From positions 1-64,000 of the forward strand of contig JAAFGX010000010.1 of assembly GCA_010365115.1 (NCBI GenBank): DNA of 64,000 bases, given 5' to 3'. Position numbers and translations under genes: made by a program. A model generated the notes under the pieces. That model made no database searches and was not told the DNA's origin. It was given only the letters and a program-made list of their open reading frames with translations. Source of the DNA: Paludibacter sp. Lineage in GTDB: Bacteria; Bacteroidota; Bacteroidia; Bacteroidales; Paludibacteraceae. Below are positions 17,820 to 26,941 of this stretch, piece by piece. Position 1 is the first letter of the stretch, and each line of letters starts with the position of its first letter.

Positions 17820-17902
17820 TACCCGAAGCGGGACTTGAACCCGCACAGCCGTGAAGCCAAAGGATTTTAAGTCCTTCGTGTCTACCATTCCACCATCCGG
17901 GC
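17820..17902 (-). tRNA. tRNA-Leu (anticodon UAA)
   Basis: Minus-strand cloverleaf with acceptor GCCCGGA pairing to TTCGGGT, a D-arm with GGTAGACAC, anticodon loop CTTAAAA (anticodon TAA), a long class II variable arm, and T-arm GCGGG/CCCGC with TTCAAGT. 83 nt; CCA is not encoded. Confidence 0.93.
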
Positions 17903-17917
17903 ATGATACGTTTTGTG

Positions 17918-17990
<73 letters not shown>

Positions 17991-18056
17991 ATTTTATGTT
18001 TTTATAAAAATGAAATCATTATTTCATTTTTTGATAATCTTTAAGTGTTAATTGTG

Positions 18057-18076
18057 ATCCCGATAACTATCGGGAT
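18057..18076. repeat. ATCCCGATA palindrome, copy 1
   Basis: ATCCCGATA-AC-TATCGGGAT, a perfect 9-bp inverted repeat with a 2-nt centre. A relative is at 48519-48537. It lies in the presumed leader of the tRNA pair. Confidence 0.6.
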
Positions 18077-18102
18077 AATTATCAATTATCTGAAAGCGGC
18101 TG

Positions 18103-18110
18103 CAAAGATA
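18103..18110 (-). promoter_or_regulatory. -7 box for the tRNA-Gly/tRNA-Leu pair
   Basis: The minus strand reads TATCTTTG, about 113 bp upstream of the tRNA-Gly 5' end. There is no other consensus match closer. Confidence 0.45.
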
Positions 18111-18231
18111 GGTTATTTATTTTAATTTCCGAAATTTTCTACTTAGAAAAAGTGTAATTCATCTGAAAAAATTTAAACTTATATACAGAGTTAAATGATA
18201 AAACCTGATTTTCAGTCTATTTATTCTAAAT

Positions 18232-18277
18232 CAAAATAAAAGCAATAACTGAATTAATCGTTCTTGCTTTTATTTTG
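18232..18277 (-). terminator. Hairpin downstream of the DUF2582 gene
   Basis: A perfect 14-bp inverted repeat CAAAATAAAAGCAA / TTGCTTTTATTTTG with an 18-nt loop, 13 bp past the stop codon. The stem is A/T-rich, so it is a modest terminator. Confidence 0.5.
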
Positions 18278-18289
18278 TTACTGTTTCAA

Positions 18290-18487
18290 TTAAGCTAAAC
18301 CAATATATTGTTCACCTTCTACTTCATTGAATCTTACTTTTCCTTCGCGAGCCAACCATCCTAACGCTAAGTTCAAATCTTTCTCAGATAATTTTGTTGT
18401 TTTTTTTACAACTTTAATATTTAATTCGCCATCTTCCAAGGCTGCCCAGATTAATCCGGCATTAATTCCAATTTTTTCTAATAACAT
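18290..18487 (-). CDS. Small winged-helix protein (DUF2582-like)
   Basis: 65 aa. The sequence is helix-turn-helix-like, with KLSEKDLNLALGWLAREGKVRF forming a recognition helix and wing, preceded by AGLIWAALEDG. It fits the short winged-helix DUF2582 family of Bacteroidetes, thought to bind nucleic acid, with unknown targets. The ORF-track start 29 codons upstream reads through the promoter box, so I place the start at ATG 18487. Monocistronic, with its own promoter and hairpin. Confidence 0.75.
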   Translation of the reverse strand: MLLEKIGINAGLIWAALEDGELNIKVVKKTTKLSEKDLNLALGWLAREGKVRFNEVEGEQYIGLA

Positions 18488-18529
18488 AATAGTTTGGTTT
18501 ATAATTTGTGTCCGATAATAATTTCGGTA

Positions 18530-18537
18530 CAAAAATA
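18530..18537 (-). promoter_or_regulatory. -7 box for the winged-helix gene
   Basis: The minus strand reads TATTTTTG, about 43 bp upstream of ATG 18487. It excludes the more distal ATG in the ORF track. Confidence 0.55.
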
Positions 18538-18634
18538 CTACAAATATGTTATATAACATAAAATAAACATGCATTTAACACAATATTCGTAATTTAGGCT
18601 TAAAATAAATTATCTGTATTTTTAAAAAGCTTAT

Positions 18635-20437
18635 TTAGTTGGCATACATTTCATCAATCTGTAGCTTGTATTTTTGCATAATTACAGTTCTTCGAACTTT
18701 CAGTGTATTGGTCAATTCACCCGTTTCTATAGCAAAACTTTTTGATATTAATGTGAATCGTTTTATCATTTCATAATCAGCCATTCCTTTTTGATGTTCT
18801 TTTATTCTACCTTGCATAAATTCATTTACAGTTGGCGATTTCAACAATTCTTCTATACTGGAATATTGAATATTATTTTTCTTTGCATACTCTTCTAAGA
18901 TAGGAATTACAGGTGCAATAATTGCGGTCACATAATTCCGTTCATCTCCGATAACTGCTACTTGATCAATATATTTATCTAATCCAAGGCGAGTTTCAAT
19001 CTCTTGAGGGGCAATATATTTTCCATTCGATGTTTTGAATAGATCTTTTAATCTATCGGTTAACACAATTTGATTTCCTTTTAAAAATCCCGCATCACCC
19101 GTTTTGAACCAACCATCTTCAGTAAATGCTGCTTTGTTAGCTTCAGGATTATTGTAATAGCCTGGGAAAATAGTTTTTCCTCTAAGTTGAATCTCACTTT
19201 CTTCTCCAATTCTAACTTCAACACCTGGCATAATTGTTCCTACTGTTCCAATTTCATAACCTTCGTTTTCGAAACAGGTTACTGTGGCAGTACTTTCGGT
19301 TAAACCATAACCGTAAACAATCGGCACTCCAATACTGCGAAAGAATAATGTTATCTCATCTGAAAGCTTTGCTCCAGCAACCGGAAGAATATTTGCATTT
19401 TCGAGACCCAATGTTTGTTTAACTTTCGACAATATCAATTTATTGGCAATTGCATACGTCATTTTCAGATAAATTCCCGGTTTTTTACCAATTCTTAAAT
19501 GATCGATATTGTGCTTTCTACCTGTAGCAACAGCCCATGTTACAATACCTTGCATGAAAGGGGAAAACTTCGAGATATTCTCCTGAACTCCGGCATATAC
19601 TTTTTCCCAAAACCGTGGAACTGCACACATTAATGTAGGGCGAACATCTTTTATTGTTTTTTGAATTTCGGTAGGAAATTGATTAATGTAGATAGTCACC
19701 CCTTTTAAGAGACAGAAATAGCACCAGGTACGTTCAAACACGTGAGAAAGTGGAAGAAATGCAATTGAAGTATCCTCTTGAGTTATACTTGTGAGCCTGA
19801 GAGGATGAATACGCATTGCTTCGGTATAACAGGAATGTGGCAACATAACACCTTTTGGATTTCCTGTTGTGCCGGAAGTATAAAGAATACATGATAAATC
19901 TTTTCCCTTAGCTTCATCCTGACGTTGCTGTACTTCAAAGAGTTTTGTAGATTTTGCTCCAATTTTAAGCAAATCGTCGTAATACATGCAGTTTTCAGTA
20001 TTTGTAAAAACAACATTCTTATCAAATACAACTATTTTTTTTAGGTACTGGGAATTCTCCAATACTTCCAACGCAATATTATATTGCTTCTGATCACCTA
20101 CGAATATAATTTCAATCTTTGCGTCAGTCACTATGTATTCCACCTGCGAAACTGTGGAAGTAGCGTACATTGGCACCATTACCAAGCGATTGGCGTACAA
20201 GGCAAAATCAACTACCAAATTTTCAGCTTTGTTCTGCGAGAACTGAGCCACTCTTTGTTGCACAGTTAATCCCATTTCAACAAAAGCCCTTGAAAGAGCG
20301 GACACTTGATTAGAAAGTAACAACCATGAGATCTTAGTCCAATCATCATTAACACTGTCACGATAACATAAAGCAGTTTTATCGCCAAATTTTTTCGCTT
20401 GTACAGAAATTAATTGTGAGAAATGAAGATTTTCCAT
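18635..20437 (-). CDS. Long-chain acyl-CoA synthetase (AMP-forming)
   Basis: Activates fatty acids to acyl-AMP and then acyl-CoA. The ANL-superfamily motifs are the P-loop-like ILYTSGTTGNPKGVML (around residues 185-200), the A5-type VYGYGLTESTATV, the hinge region GWFKTGDAGF, and LTDRLKDLFKTSNGKYIAPQEIE with the A10 region. 600 aa, as in the Bacteroidetes FadD15-like group. A second paralog lies at 30979-32883. The gene has its own -7 box (20482-20489). Confidence 0.9.
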   Translation of the reverse strand: MENLHFSQLISVQAKKFGDKTALCYRDSVNDDWTKISWLLLSNQVSALSRAFVEMGLTVQQRVAQFSQNKAENLVVDFALYANRLVMVPMYATSTVSQVEYIVTDAKIEIIFVGDQKQYNIALEVLENSQYLKKIVVFDKNVVFTNTENCMYYDDLLKIGAKSTKLFEVQQRQDEAKGKDLSCILYTSGTTGNPKGVMLPHSCYTEAMRIHPLRLTSITQEDTSIAFLPLSHVFERTWCYFCLLKGVTIYINQFPTEIQKTIKDVRPTLMCAVPRFWEKVYAGVQENISKFSPFMQGIVTWAVATGRKHNIDHLRIGKKPGIYLKMTYAIANKLILSKVKQTLGLENANILPVAGAKLSDEITLFFRSIGVPIVYGYGLTESTATVTCFENEGYEIGTVGTIMPGVEVRIGEESEIQLRGKTIFPGYYNNPEANKAAFTEDGWFKTGDAGFLKGNQIVLTDRLKDLFKTSNGKYIAPQEIETRLGLDKYIDQVAVIGDERNYVTAIIAPVIPILEEYAKKNNIQYSSIEELLKSPTVNEFMQGRIKEHQKGMADYEMIKRFTLISKSFAIETGELTNTLKVRRTVIMQKYKLQIDEMYAN

Positions 20438-20481
20438 AATGTATCTTTTAAAATAAATATTATTTAAAATTAACTTTGATA

Positions 20482-20489
20482 CAAAGATA
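20482..20489 (-). promoter_or_regulatory. -7 box for the acyl-CoA synthetase
   Basis: The minus strand reads TATCTTTG, a full match, with a leader of about 38 nt to ATG 20437. Confidence 0.6.
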
Positions 20490-20596
20490 TAAATAAACCA
20501 TGAAAAGTTTACACAGTACGATTAAATATGTGCAAAAAAAGTGTTGGTTGCTTTATGAAGTTTTATTAGATTAACAGAAATCAAGTGGTGAATGTT

Positions 20597-21394
20597 CTAT
20601 GTTTCCACTATTGATTCTGGATTTTGGAGGATTGGAGGATTCATTTCATTCAGAATATCCGGATTTGAAATAATCAAGTGATAACCAATTCGGGATGCAT
20701 TCTGTTGTGAATCTTTTTTATTTGATCCTGTTCCTTCGCATATTGTTTTTCCCTGTATATTCAATTGAGTTTTGAATATATGTTTATTTGCTCCACTTAA
20801 TATTTCTTCAATTAAAACAAAGTCCATTTGCAGTCGATTCTTTTGGCACCATTCAATAATTTTCGATTTGAAATTCACCTCATCTTCGGCCAATTTATCA
20901 ATGTCGACAAAGGTTTTAATCAATCGTTGCTCCACAAATGCGGTGCATTTTTTGTAACCGAAATCCAGATAAATTGCACCCATAAGTGCCTCCAATGCAT
21001 TCCCGTAAATATTATTGTTGGTGTGTGCGTTGACATATTTAGTGACTTTCACCAGTTTATCGAGTCCAATTTCTACAGCCAATCGATTTAACGAATCGCG
21101 TTTAACAATTTTAGAACGAGTATTGGTCAGAAAACCCTCACGTTGATCTTCGTACTTGCGATACAGGAAGTCGGTAACAACAGAATTGAGCACAGCATCC
21201 CCCAGAAATTCAAGACGTTCGTTACTCAGCTGATTGCCGCTTTCGGTGAGAATAGATACAGATTTATGTCTGACGGCTAATTGGTAGTATTCAATTTTGT
21301 CGGGATAAAAACCCAACACTTTATAAAATGAAAAATAAGGCTCTTTTCGAGCATTCGAGAAGAGCCTTATTTGTCTGAGGATATTCTTAATCAC
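20597..21394 (-). CDS. rnc: Ribonuclease III
   Basis: Double-strand-specific endoribonuclease for rRNA and mRNA processing. The signature ERLEFLGDAVLNS holds the catalytic acids of the RNase III domain, with a second acidic site in NALEALMGAIYLDFG. A dsRNA-binding domain follows (FKSKIIEWCQKNRLQ to KKDSQQNASRIGYH). 265 aa. The start is GTG at 21394, 4 nt after the fabF stop, so it is the third gene of acpP-fabF-rnc. An 18-bp hairpin lies inside codons 8-21, listed separately. Confidence 0.93.
   Translation of the reverse strand: MIKNILRQIRLFSNARKEPYFSFYKVLGFYPDKIEYYQLAVRHKSVSILTESGNQLSNERLEFLGDAVLNSVVTDFLYRKYEDQREGFLTNTRSKIVKRDSLNRLAVEIGLDKLVKVTKYVNAHTNNNIYGNALEALMGAIYLDFGYKKCTAFVEQRLIKTFVDIDKLAEDEVNFKSKIIEWCQKNRLQMDFVLIEEILSGANKHIFKTQLNIQGKTICEGTGSNKKDSQQNASRIGYHLIISNPDILNEMNPPILQNPESIVET
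21333..21372 (-). promoter_or_regulatory. Strong hairpin with U-rich tail inside the 5' end of rnc
   Basis: In mRNA sense the arms AAATAAGGCTCTT and its complement, extended by TCGA, pair over 18 bp with one C-A mismatch and an ATGC loop. A T-rich stretch (TTATTTTTCATTTTAT) overlaps and follows the 3' arm. The layout is that of an intrinsic terminator or attenuator, yet it lies within rnc codons about 8-21, just past the fabF stop. It could end most fabF transcripts, or be a site at which RNase III cleaves its own message. Confidence 0.6.
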
Positions 21395-21398
21395 AAAC

Positions 21399-22661
21399 TT
21401 ATATTGAGTATTTTTTTACAATTACACTCGCGTTATGTCCGCCAAACCCGAAGGTATTTGACAAAGCCGCATTCACAGTTCGCTTTTGAGCCTTGTTAAA
21501 GGTAAAATTAAGATTGTAGTCAATATCCGGATCTTCATCACCTTCTGTAAAGTTGATGGTTGGAGGAACGATATCGTTCACTACCGAAAGAATCGTAAAT
21601 ATTGCTTCAACTGCACCGGCTGCTCCTAATAAGTGTCCGGTCATGGATTTTGTAGAGCTGATATTGAGTTTGTATGCTTGGTCACCAAACACTTCCTTTA
21701 TTGCTTTCGACTCTGAAATGTCTCCAACAGGGGTAGATGTTCCGTGAACATTAATATAATCGATATCTTCAGGATTTAATCCGGCATCTTTCAATGCACG
21801 TTTCATTACTAAAATGGCTCCGAGGCCTTCGGGGTGAGTTGCTGTCAAGTGATATGCATCAGCCGACATTCCTCCGCCTACTACTTCGCAAAGTATATTG
21901 GCACCACGCGCAATGGCATGTTCCAACTCTTCGAGAACAAGACAACCTGAACCTTCACCCATCACAAAACCATCACGGCTTTTGCTAAATGGACGAGAAG
22001 CTTTTGTTGGCTCATCGTTGCGGGTTGATAAAGCTGTAAGTGCATTAAAACCACCAACACCACCTTGTGTGATTGCAGCTTCGGCACCTCCTGCTAAAAT
22101 AATATTGGCTTTACCCAACCGAATATAGTTAAACGCATCGATAATGGCATTCGTTGAAGAAGCACAAGCCGAAGCGGTTGAATAGTTCGGTCCGCGGAAT
22201 CCATACATGATGGAAATTTGTCCGGCAGCAATATCCGATATCATTTTAGGGATAAAGAAAGGATTGAATTTAGGTCCTTGTTCTTTGTTGGTATAGTAAT
22301 AAGCAATTTCTTCCTCGAAAGTTTTGATACCGCCAATACCTGCCGCGAATATAACTCCTACTTCGTCTTTATCTATTTTCTCTAAATCCATTCCACTGTT
22401 TTCGATGGCTTCTTTTGCTGCAGCAATTGCGTACTGAGCATAAAGATCTAATTTGCGAGCTTCTTTACGATCAAAGTATTTCAAAGGATCGAAATCTTTT
22501 ACCTCACAGGCAAATTGAGTTTTAAATTTTGAAGCATCGAAATGAGTAATAGGTCCGGCTCCACTTGCTCCATTCAGGATATTTGCCCACGTTTCCGCAA
22601 GATTAGCTCCTAATGGTGTAATTGCTCCTAAACCTGTTACTACTACTCTTTTCAATTCCAT
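21399..22661 (-). CDS. fabF: Beta-ketoacyl-ACP synthase II
   Basis: Condenses malonyl-ACP with acyl-ACP in fatty acid elongation. The active-site Cys is in YSTASACASSTNAI, the two catalytic His are in NVHGTSTPVGD and SMTGHLLGAAGAVE, and the C-terminal GFGGHNAS motif is present. 420 aa is the usual FabF length. It lies 22 bp downstream of acpP and 4 bp upstream of rnc, so the three genes form an operon read from the acpP promoter. Confidence 0.96.
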   Translation of the reverse strand: MELKRVVVTGLGAITPLGANLAETWANILNGASGAGPITHFDASKFKTQFACEVKDFDPLKYFDRKEARKLDLYAQYAIAAAKEAIENSGMDLEKIDKDEVGVIFAAGIGGIKTFEEEIAYYYTNKEQGPKFNPFFIPKMISDIAAGQISIMYGFRGPNYSTASACASSTNAIIDAFNYIRLGKANIILAGGAEAAITQGGVGGFNALTALSTRNDEPTKASRPFSKSRDGFVMGEGSGCLVLEELEHAIARGANILCEVVGGGMSADAYHLTATHPEGLGAILVMKRALKDAGLNPEDIDYINVHGTSTPVGDISESKAIKEVFGDQAYKLNISSTKSMTGHLLGAAGAVEAIFTILSVVNDIVPPTINFTEGDEDPDIDYNLNFTFNKAQKRTVNAALSNTFGFGGHNASVIVKKYSI

Positions 22662-22683
22662 ACTAAATTATTCTGGAATTTGA

Positions 22684-22920
22684 TTATTTTTGTAAAGCTT
22701 CGATGTGAGTGATAGCATCGCCTACTGTTCCAATTTTTTCAGCTTGTTCGTCCGGAATAGAGATACCGAATTCTTTTTCGAATTCCATAATCAATTCTAC
22801 AGTATCCAATGAATCAGCACCAAGATCGTTAGTGAAACTTGCTGTTGCTACTACATCTGCTTCTTCTACGCCTAATTTGTCTACAATAATGGCTTTTACT
22901 TTAGCTTCAACTTCTGACAT
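22684..22920 (-). CDS. acpP: Acyl carrier protein
   Basis: 78-aa acidic carrier of acyl intermediates for fatty acid and lipid A synthesis. The phosphopantetheine attachment Ser37 sits in [12 protein letters not shown]. The start is ATG 22920 ([11 protein letters not shown]). The upstream part of the ORF-track entry is leader sequence. It is the first gene of acpP-fabF-rnc. Confidence 0.96.
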   Translation of the reverse strand: MSEVEAKVKAIIVDKLGVEEADVVATASFTNDLGADSLDTVELIMEFEKEFGISIPDEQAEKIGTVGDAITHIEALQK

Positions 22921-22971
22921 AATTTTTGTTTTTAAGTTTATTAATTGAAATTGTTTTATAATTTTGCGGTG

Positions 22972-22979
22972 CAAAGGAA
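22972..22979 (-). promoter_or_regulatory. Possible -7 box for acpP-fabF-rnc
   Basis: The minus strand reads TTCCTTTG followed by CACCGC. It differs from TAnnTTTG at the second base, and the following bases resemble Bacteroidetes housekeeping promoters. It lies 52 bp upstream of the acpP ATG. Confidence 0.4.
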
Positions 22980-23071
22980 ACAAAATTTATCGACATAACC
23001 TCGTTTTTGATGAAAAAATATGCTTTTTTTGCACAAACACACTGCATTTGTGCAGCTCTAAACCCATTTGT

Positions 23072-23638
23072 ATGCCTTTAAAAATAGCTATTTTAGCCTC
23101 CGGCTCTGGTTCCAATGCAGAAAATATCGTTACGTATTTTTCAACTAGTGAAAAATTCGCATTTCCCATTATTATTTCAAACAAAAAAGATGCTTATGTT
23201 CATGAGCGGGCAAAAAAATTGCAAATTCCATCGGTCACTTTTTCACGTGAAGATTTTTTGAAGGGAGAACCGATTCTACATCTTTTGAAAGAACACGAAA
23301 TTGACGGCATCATTCTTGCCGGCTTTTTACTAAAAGTTCCCGAAGTGTTGATAAATGCTTATCCCGATAAAATTATCAATATTCATCCGGCTTTACTTCC
23401 CAAATATGGTGGCAAAGGAATGTACGGACATCATGTTCACGATGCTGTTGCAGCTTCCGGCGATACCGAATCGGGCATCACTATTCATTATGTAAATTCA
23501 CATTACGACGAAGGCAACATCATTTTTCAGGCAAAATGTTCTGTACTTCCTTCTTATACTGCTGATATGATTGCAGAAAAAGTGCATGCATTGGAATACG
23601 AACATTTTCCTAGAGTGATTGGGGAAATTTGGGGATGA
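23072..23638 (+). CDS. purN: Phosphoribosylglycinamide formyltransferase
   Basis: Transfers a formyl group from 10-formyl-THF to GAR in purine synthesis. The N-terminal motif is KIAILASGSGSNAENI. The catalytic region is NIHPALLPKYGGKGMYG (Asn, His) with the Asp in the following segment (HYVNSHYDEGNIIFQ). 188 aa from ATG 23072. The ORF-track start 36 codons upstream would run through the acpP divergent region and has no support. Confidence 0.93.
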   Translation: MPLKIAILASGSGSNAENIVTYFSTSEKFAFPIIISNKKDAYVHERAKKLQIPSVTFSREDFLKGEPILHLLKEHEIDGIILAGFLLKVPEVLINAYPDKIINIHPALLPKYGGKGMYGHHVHDAVAASGDTESGITIHYVNSHYDEGNIIFQAKCSVLPSYTADMIAEKVHALEYEHFPRVIGEIWG

Positions 23639-23640
23639 TT

Positions 23641-23722
23641 CGTTTTGTGTTCAGTGTTCAGTGTTCAGTGTTCAGTGTTTTGCGTTTTGCGTTTTGTGTT
23701 CAGTGTTTTGCGTTTTGTGTTA
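23641..23722. repeat. GTGTTCA/TTTTGC microrepeat block
   Basis: Tandem GTGTTCA units (four in a row) merging into GTTTTGC units, filling the whole gap between purN and the convergent lipoprotein gene. The complement of the same units appears at 56912-57008. Confidence 0.75.
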
Positions 23723-24457
23723 GGGCAATCGAAAATTCAACCCAATTACCAAATCATCATTACTTAACATCAGTGCGCCGGATTTTTGGAGATAAATCAT
23801 GAATTTTGGTGTGGTGTAATTAAGAATTGCCGAATAGGTTAAATCCATGTACATGTGAGGAATCATGTACGAAAATCCGGCAGAAATATCCAATCCCAAA
23901 CTATTTTTCCGAAATTGATAATCAATTCCGGCGGTTTGGCTAATATTACACATGAACTTGTCGGATATTATCCCAATTGCCTGAAGATCATTGTATCTCA
24001 ATCGATAGTATTCGCCGTCTTCGTATAAAAGCGATCCTTTTATTCCGATTGGCTTCAATGTAAAATTCATAATAGGAATGGCAAGTTGAACATCTGCACT
24101 CACACCACCACCGTAATAACTTTTATAATTCGTGTTAAAGTTGTCTTCAACTCCAACTTTTCCCAAATAACCAAAAGCACCGAATGAAGTATTGAAGAAC
24201 CTATATGTTTGTGTTTGAAACAGATATAGTTGTCCAAAATAATTATCGGTCAACTGATCGTATGAGTTCAGGTATTCCGAACGATTGAATTTTCCACCTA
24301 CATAATTTGTAACCAATGTAGAATCATGATAAGCCGGTTTTGTAAATACAATCGGGTCGATGCCTGGATTTGCAATATACAAAGCGGAGCACGATGACAG
24401 AAATTGTAATGTAGCAATAAACAGAATGGAATTTACAAATGGTCGAAGTATTTTCAT
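23720..24457 (-). CDS. Predicted lipoprotein with barrel-like domain
   Basis: Signal peptide with lipobox LSSC (FLSSCSALY), so probably a lipid-anchored outer-membrane protein. The rest is rich in short aromatic-alternating strands (YLGKVGVED, YYGGGVSADVQLAI, GLDISAGFSYM) and ends in LNFRLP, suggesting a beta-rich fold. About 245 aa from ATG 24457. It follows the TonB receptor on the same strand but has its own -7 box (24486-24493). Family not recognised. Confidence 0.6.
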   Translation of the reverse strand: MKILRPFVNSILFIATLQFLSSCSALYIANPGIDPIVFTKPAYHDSTLVTNYVGGKFNRSEYLNSYDQLTDNYFGQLYLFQTQTYRFFNTSFGAFGYLGKVGVEDNFNTNYKSYYGGGVSADVQLAIPIMNFTLKPIGIKGSLLYEDGEYYRLRYNDLQAIGIISDKFMCNISQTAGIDYQFRKNSLGLDISAGFSYMIPHMYMDLTYSAILNYTTPKFMIYLQKSGALMLSNDDLVIGLNFRLP

Positions 24458-24485
24458 AAATAATAAAAGATTAATTTTTTTGACA

Positions 24486-24493
24486 CAAAAATA
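24486..24493 (-). promoter_or_regulatory. -7 box for the 23720 lipoprotein gene
   Basis: The minus strand reads TATTTTTG, about 29 bp upstream of ATG 24457, between the TonB receptor and the lipoprotein gene. Confidence 0.5.
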
Positions 24494-24553
24494 CATATTA
24501 AAGTTAATATATAACACAATAATTTTAAATTTTTAAAAATATATTTCCAGATT

Positions 24554-26935
24554 CTAAAACTTTACTGACCAATTAAATGATGGTAAAATGGGGAATACCG
24601 ATAAATAATTAAGTGTTGGCTTATAGCTGTTGTCAACATTTTTCTGAACATCAATATAATAAACATACGGATTTGACTGATTGTAAACATTATACAATCC
24701 CAACGAAATAGTTCCGTCGTATTTTTTAAATGCTTTGTATGTATGGGTAAACGAAACATCAAGCTTATGAAATGCTTTGGTACGGTAATTATTTCGTTCG
24801 GTGATAACACGCACATAATCTGAAGGATTAAAATAATAAAACCCATAGTTATAACTTTTAGCATTGGGATTCAGGTAAATACTCGTTGGAATAGTAATTG
24901 GTTTTCCCGACATATATTGCCAAGTTGCTGAAAACGTCCAAGAGTCAGAGATTTTAATTTCTGAAGTCAGAGATAGTGAATTTCGAATATCGGTAGCGGC
25001 TGCAAAGGATTTTCCATTATTCAGTTCATTAAACTGATTAACAGCTTTCATCAAAGTATAATCAGCCGTAAATTTAATATTTTTCAAAGTATAATCAGCC
25101 GAAAAATCAATTCCGTAGGCCGTTCCCTTTCCCTGTGTTATATAGTTTTTGGGATCGAGAGCCGTTTCCTGAGGCATTACAATGGTGGAATAGAGTGCGT
25201 CATAACCATCCCTGAATTCTATAATATTGTTCATAGCTTTAATCCAAGCATCGGCTTTGATAGAAAATTTGCTTTTGCTAAACGTGAAATCTTTTGCTCC
25301 ACCCAACGAAAAATTCCAAGACGTTTCTGGTTTTAAATACGAACTGCTCGGGAAAAACAATTGAAACGGAATCCCCAAACCTGGATTTGCCGCTCTGTGA
25401 ACCGGTTGCGTCATGCGACCAACGGAAGCACTAATGGAGTAATTATTTTTAAAAACACCATGGTAACCCAGCCGTGGCTCCACATTAAAATAGGTTTTAT
25501 CAGAATTCCCCACCGTGCTCAAACGGAATCCTGCCGTCAGATTTTGATTTTTCGAAGCTTGATAATCACCTCTTGCAAAAGCGACTCCTTCCAACAGCCT
25601 GGTTTGAATAGAAGGTTGAATAGCTGCTATGTTTGAATCATTTTGATTGATTTGAAAAGGCGAAAATCCATAGATTTTAAAAGAAGCTCCGCCGTTTATT
25701 TTCCACTTATCCGAAAAAGTATAATTGAATTTATCAACTAATCCTGCTGAATTAATACCCGTCATTATCTGTATAATTTCTTTCGAATTAGTGTTGGTAT
25801 AACTTGTTGCTGTACCAAAATCATAACCATACCTGTCGGCATAGGCTAACAAATGATTTTCTGATTTTTCCGAAATAGTTCTGTACCAGTTAAGTCCAAG
25901 GTTTTGTTGAAAATTTCCAAGCCATCCTTTCGTCTTTTCTGTATTGTAAGTACTGTTTACAGCTATTTTGTCTGTATTGCTAAAAAAAGTCAGTTTCAAT
26001 TTGTCTTTTTCGGAAATTTTCCACAGCAAATTGGAATTTATATCACCGAAATGAACCGAAAATCGCGTTCCTGCACTTTCGGACAAAAAGGGTGAAACCA
26101 GATTTGCCAAACTGTAATTGGAAATTCGTCCGGCAATGGAAAGTGCCAGTTTATCTTTTATCAATGGAAAACTAAGAGCCAGTTTGCTGGTAAGCATTCC
26201 AATTTCAGCTTCACCTTTAAATTTTTTCAAATTAGCATCATCTGTCAATACGTTCAGAACTGATGATATTTTTCCGCCATATTCTACTGGAAAATCAGAT
26301 TTATACAGTTTTGCACTCCGAATAATGGTGGGATTATAAACCGAAACTAACCCGAAAAAATGTTCGGTTGAAAACATGGGAATGCCATCCAACAAATACA
26401 AGTTCTGACCGTGAGTTCCGCCTCTTACCTGCATGTCGGCAGCTCCTTCGCCGCTTGAAGTTACTCCTGCAGTTAGTGCAAATGCTTTTATAATATCACG
26501 TTCCCCAATTATTGATGGTAAATTTCGGAACGTATGCGCATCCAAGCGTTCCATACTTGCGGGTTCTTCTACGGCTGGTTTTGAACTAATAACTTCAATT
26601 TCTTCGATATATTGAGATGTAAATGGCGATTGGAGTTTTATCAGCAACGTGGTGTCCGATTGCAACTTGATTTTCACTTCCTGTTTGTCAAAAGGATAAT
26701 AATCAATCACAAAAGAGTAGGTTCCAATGGGCATGTTGAATAAGAATTTCCCGTTATTGTTGGCTTCCAACACTTTATTGAAAGGCAAAACAGTTATCGG
26801 AATTTTCTTGATGGCTTTGTTGGTGCGCGCATCAATAATCTGCCCCGACACTTTGAAACGACTTTCATTTTCCTGTGCATGTAAAATCGTTATCGCAAAA
26901 CAAATTATCGCACTTAAAAGTATTTTTATTTTCAT
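24554..26935 (-). CDS. TonB-dependent receptor with carboxypeptidase-regulatory-like N-terminal domain
   Basis: Outer-membrane active-transport receptor. After the signal peptide (ILLSAIICFAITILHAQ) comes a carboxypeptidase-regulatory-like beta domain (residues about 28-115, VSGQIIDARTNKAIKK). The TonB plug follows, with GAADMQVRGGTHGQNLYLLDGIPM and NVLTDDANLK. The 22-strand barrel ends in SFNWSVKF. 793 aa. The substrate is unknown. It follows the DUF4249 lipoprotein by 6 bp, which is the common gene order for these receptors. No sigma or anti-sigma genes are adjacent. Confidence 0.9.
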   Translation of the reverse strand: MKIKILLSAIICFAITILHAQENESRFKVSGQIIDARTNKAIKKIPITVLPFNKVLEANNNGKFLFNMPIGTYSFVIDYYPFDKQEVKIKLQSDTTLLIKLQSPFTSQYIEEIEVISSKPAVEEPASMERLDAHTFRNLPSIIGERDIIKAFALTAGVTSSGEGAADMQVRGGTHGQNLYLLDGIPMFSTEHFFGLVSVYNPTIIRSAKLYKSDFPVEYGGKISSVLNVLTDDANLKKFKGEAEIGMLTSKLALSFPLIKDKLALSIAGRISNYSLANLVSPFLSESAGTRFSVHFGDINSNLLWKISEKDKLKLTFFSNTDKIAVNSTYNTEKTKGWLGNFQQNLGLNWYRTISEKSENHLLAYADRYGYDFGTATSYTNTNSKEIIQIMTGINSAGLVDKFNYTFSDKWKINGGASFKIYGFSPFQINQNDSNIAAIQPSIQTRLLEGVAFARGDYQASKNQNLTAGFRLSTVGNSDKTYFNVEPRLGYHGVFKNNYSISASVGRMTQPVHRAANPGLGIPFQLFFPSSSYLKPETSWNFSLGGAKDFTFSKSKFSIKADAWIKAMNNIIEFRDGYDALYSTIVMPQETALDPKNYITQGKGTAYGIDFSADYTLKNIKFTADYTLMKAVNQFNELNNGKSFAAATDIRNSLSLTSEIKISDSWTFSATWQYMSGKPITIPTSIYLNPNAKSYNYGFYYFNPSDYVRVITERNNYRTKAFHKLDVSFTHTYKAFKKYDGTISLGLYNVYNQSNPYVYYIDVQKNVDNSYKPTLNYLSVFPILPSFNWSVKF

Positions 26936-26941
26936 TGCTTT

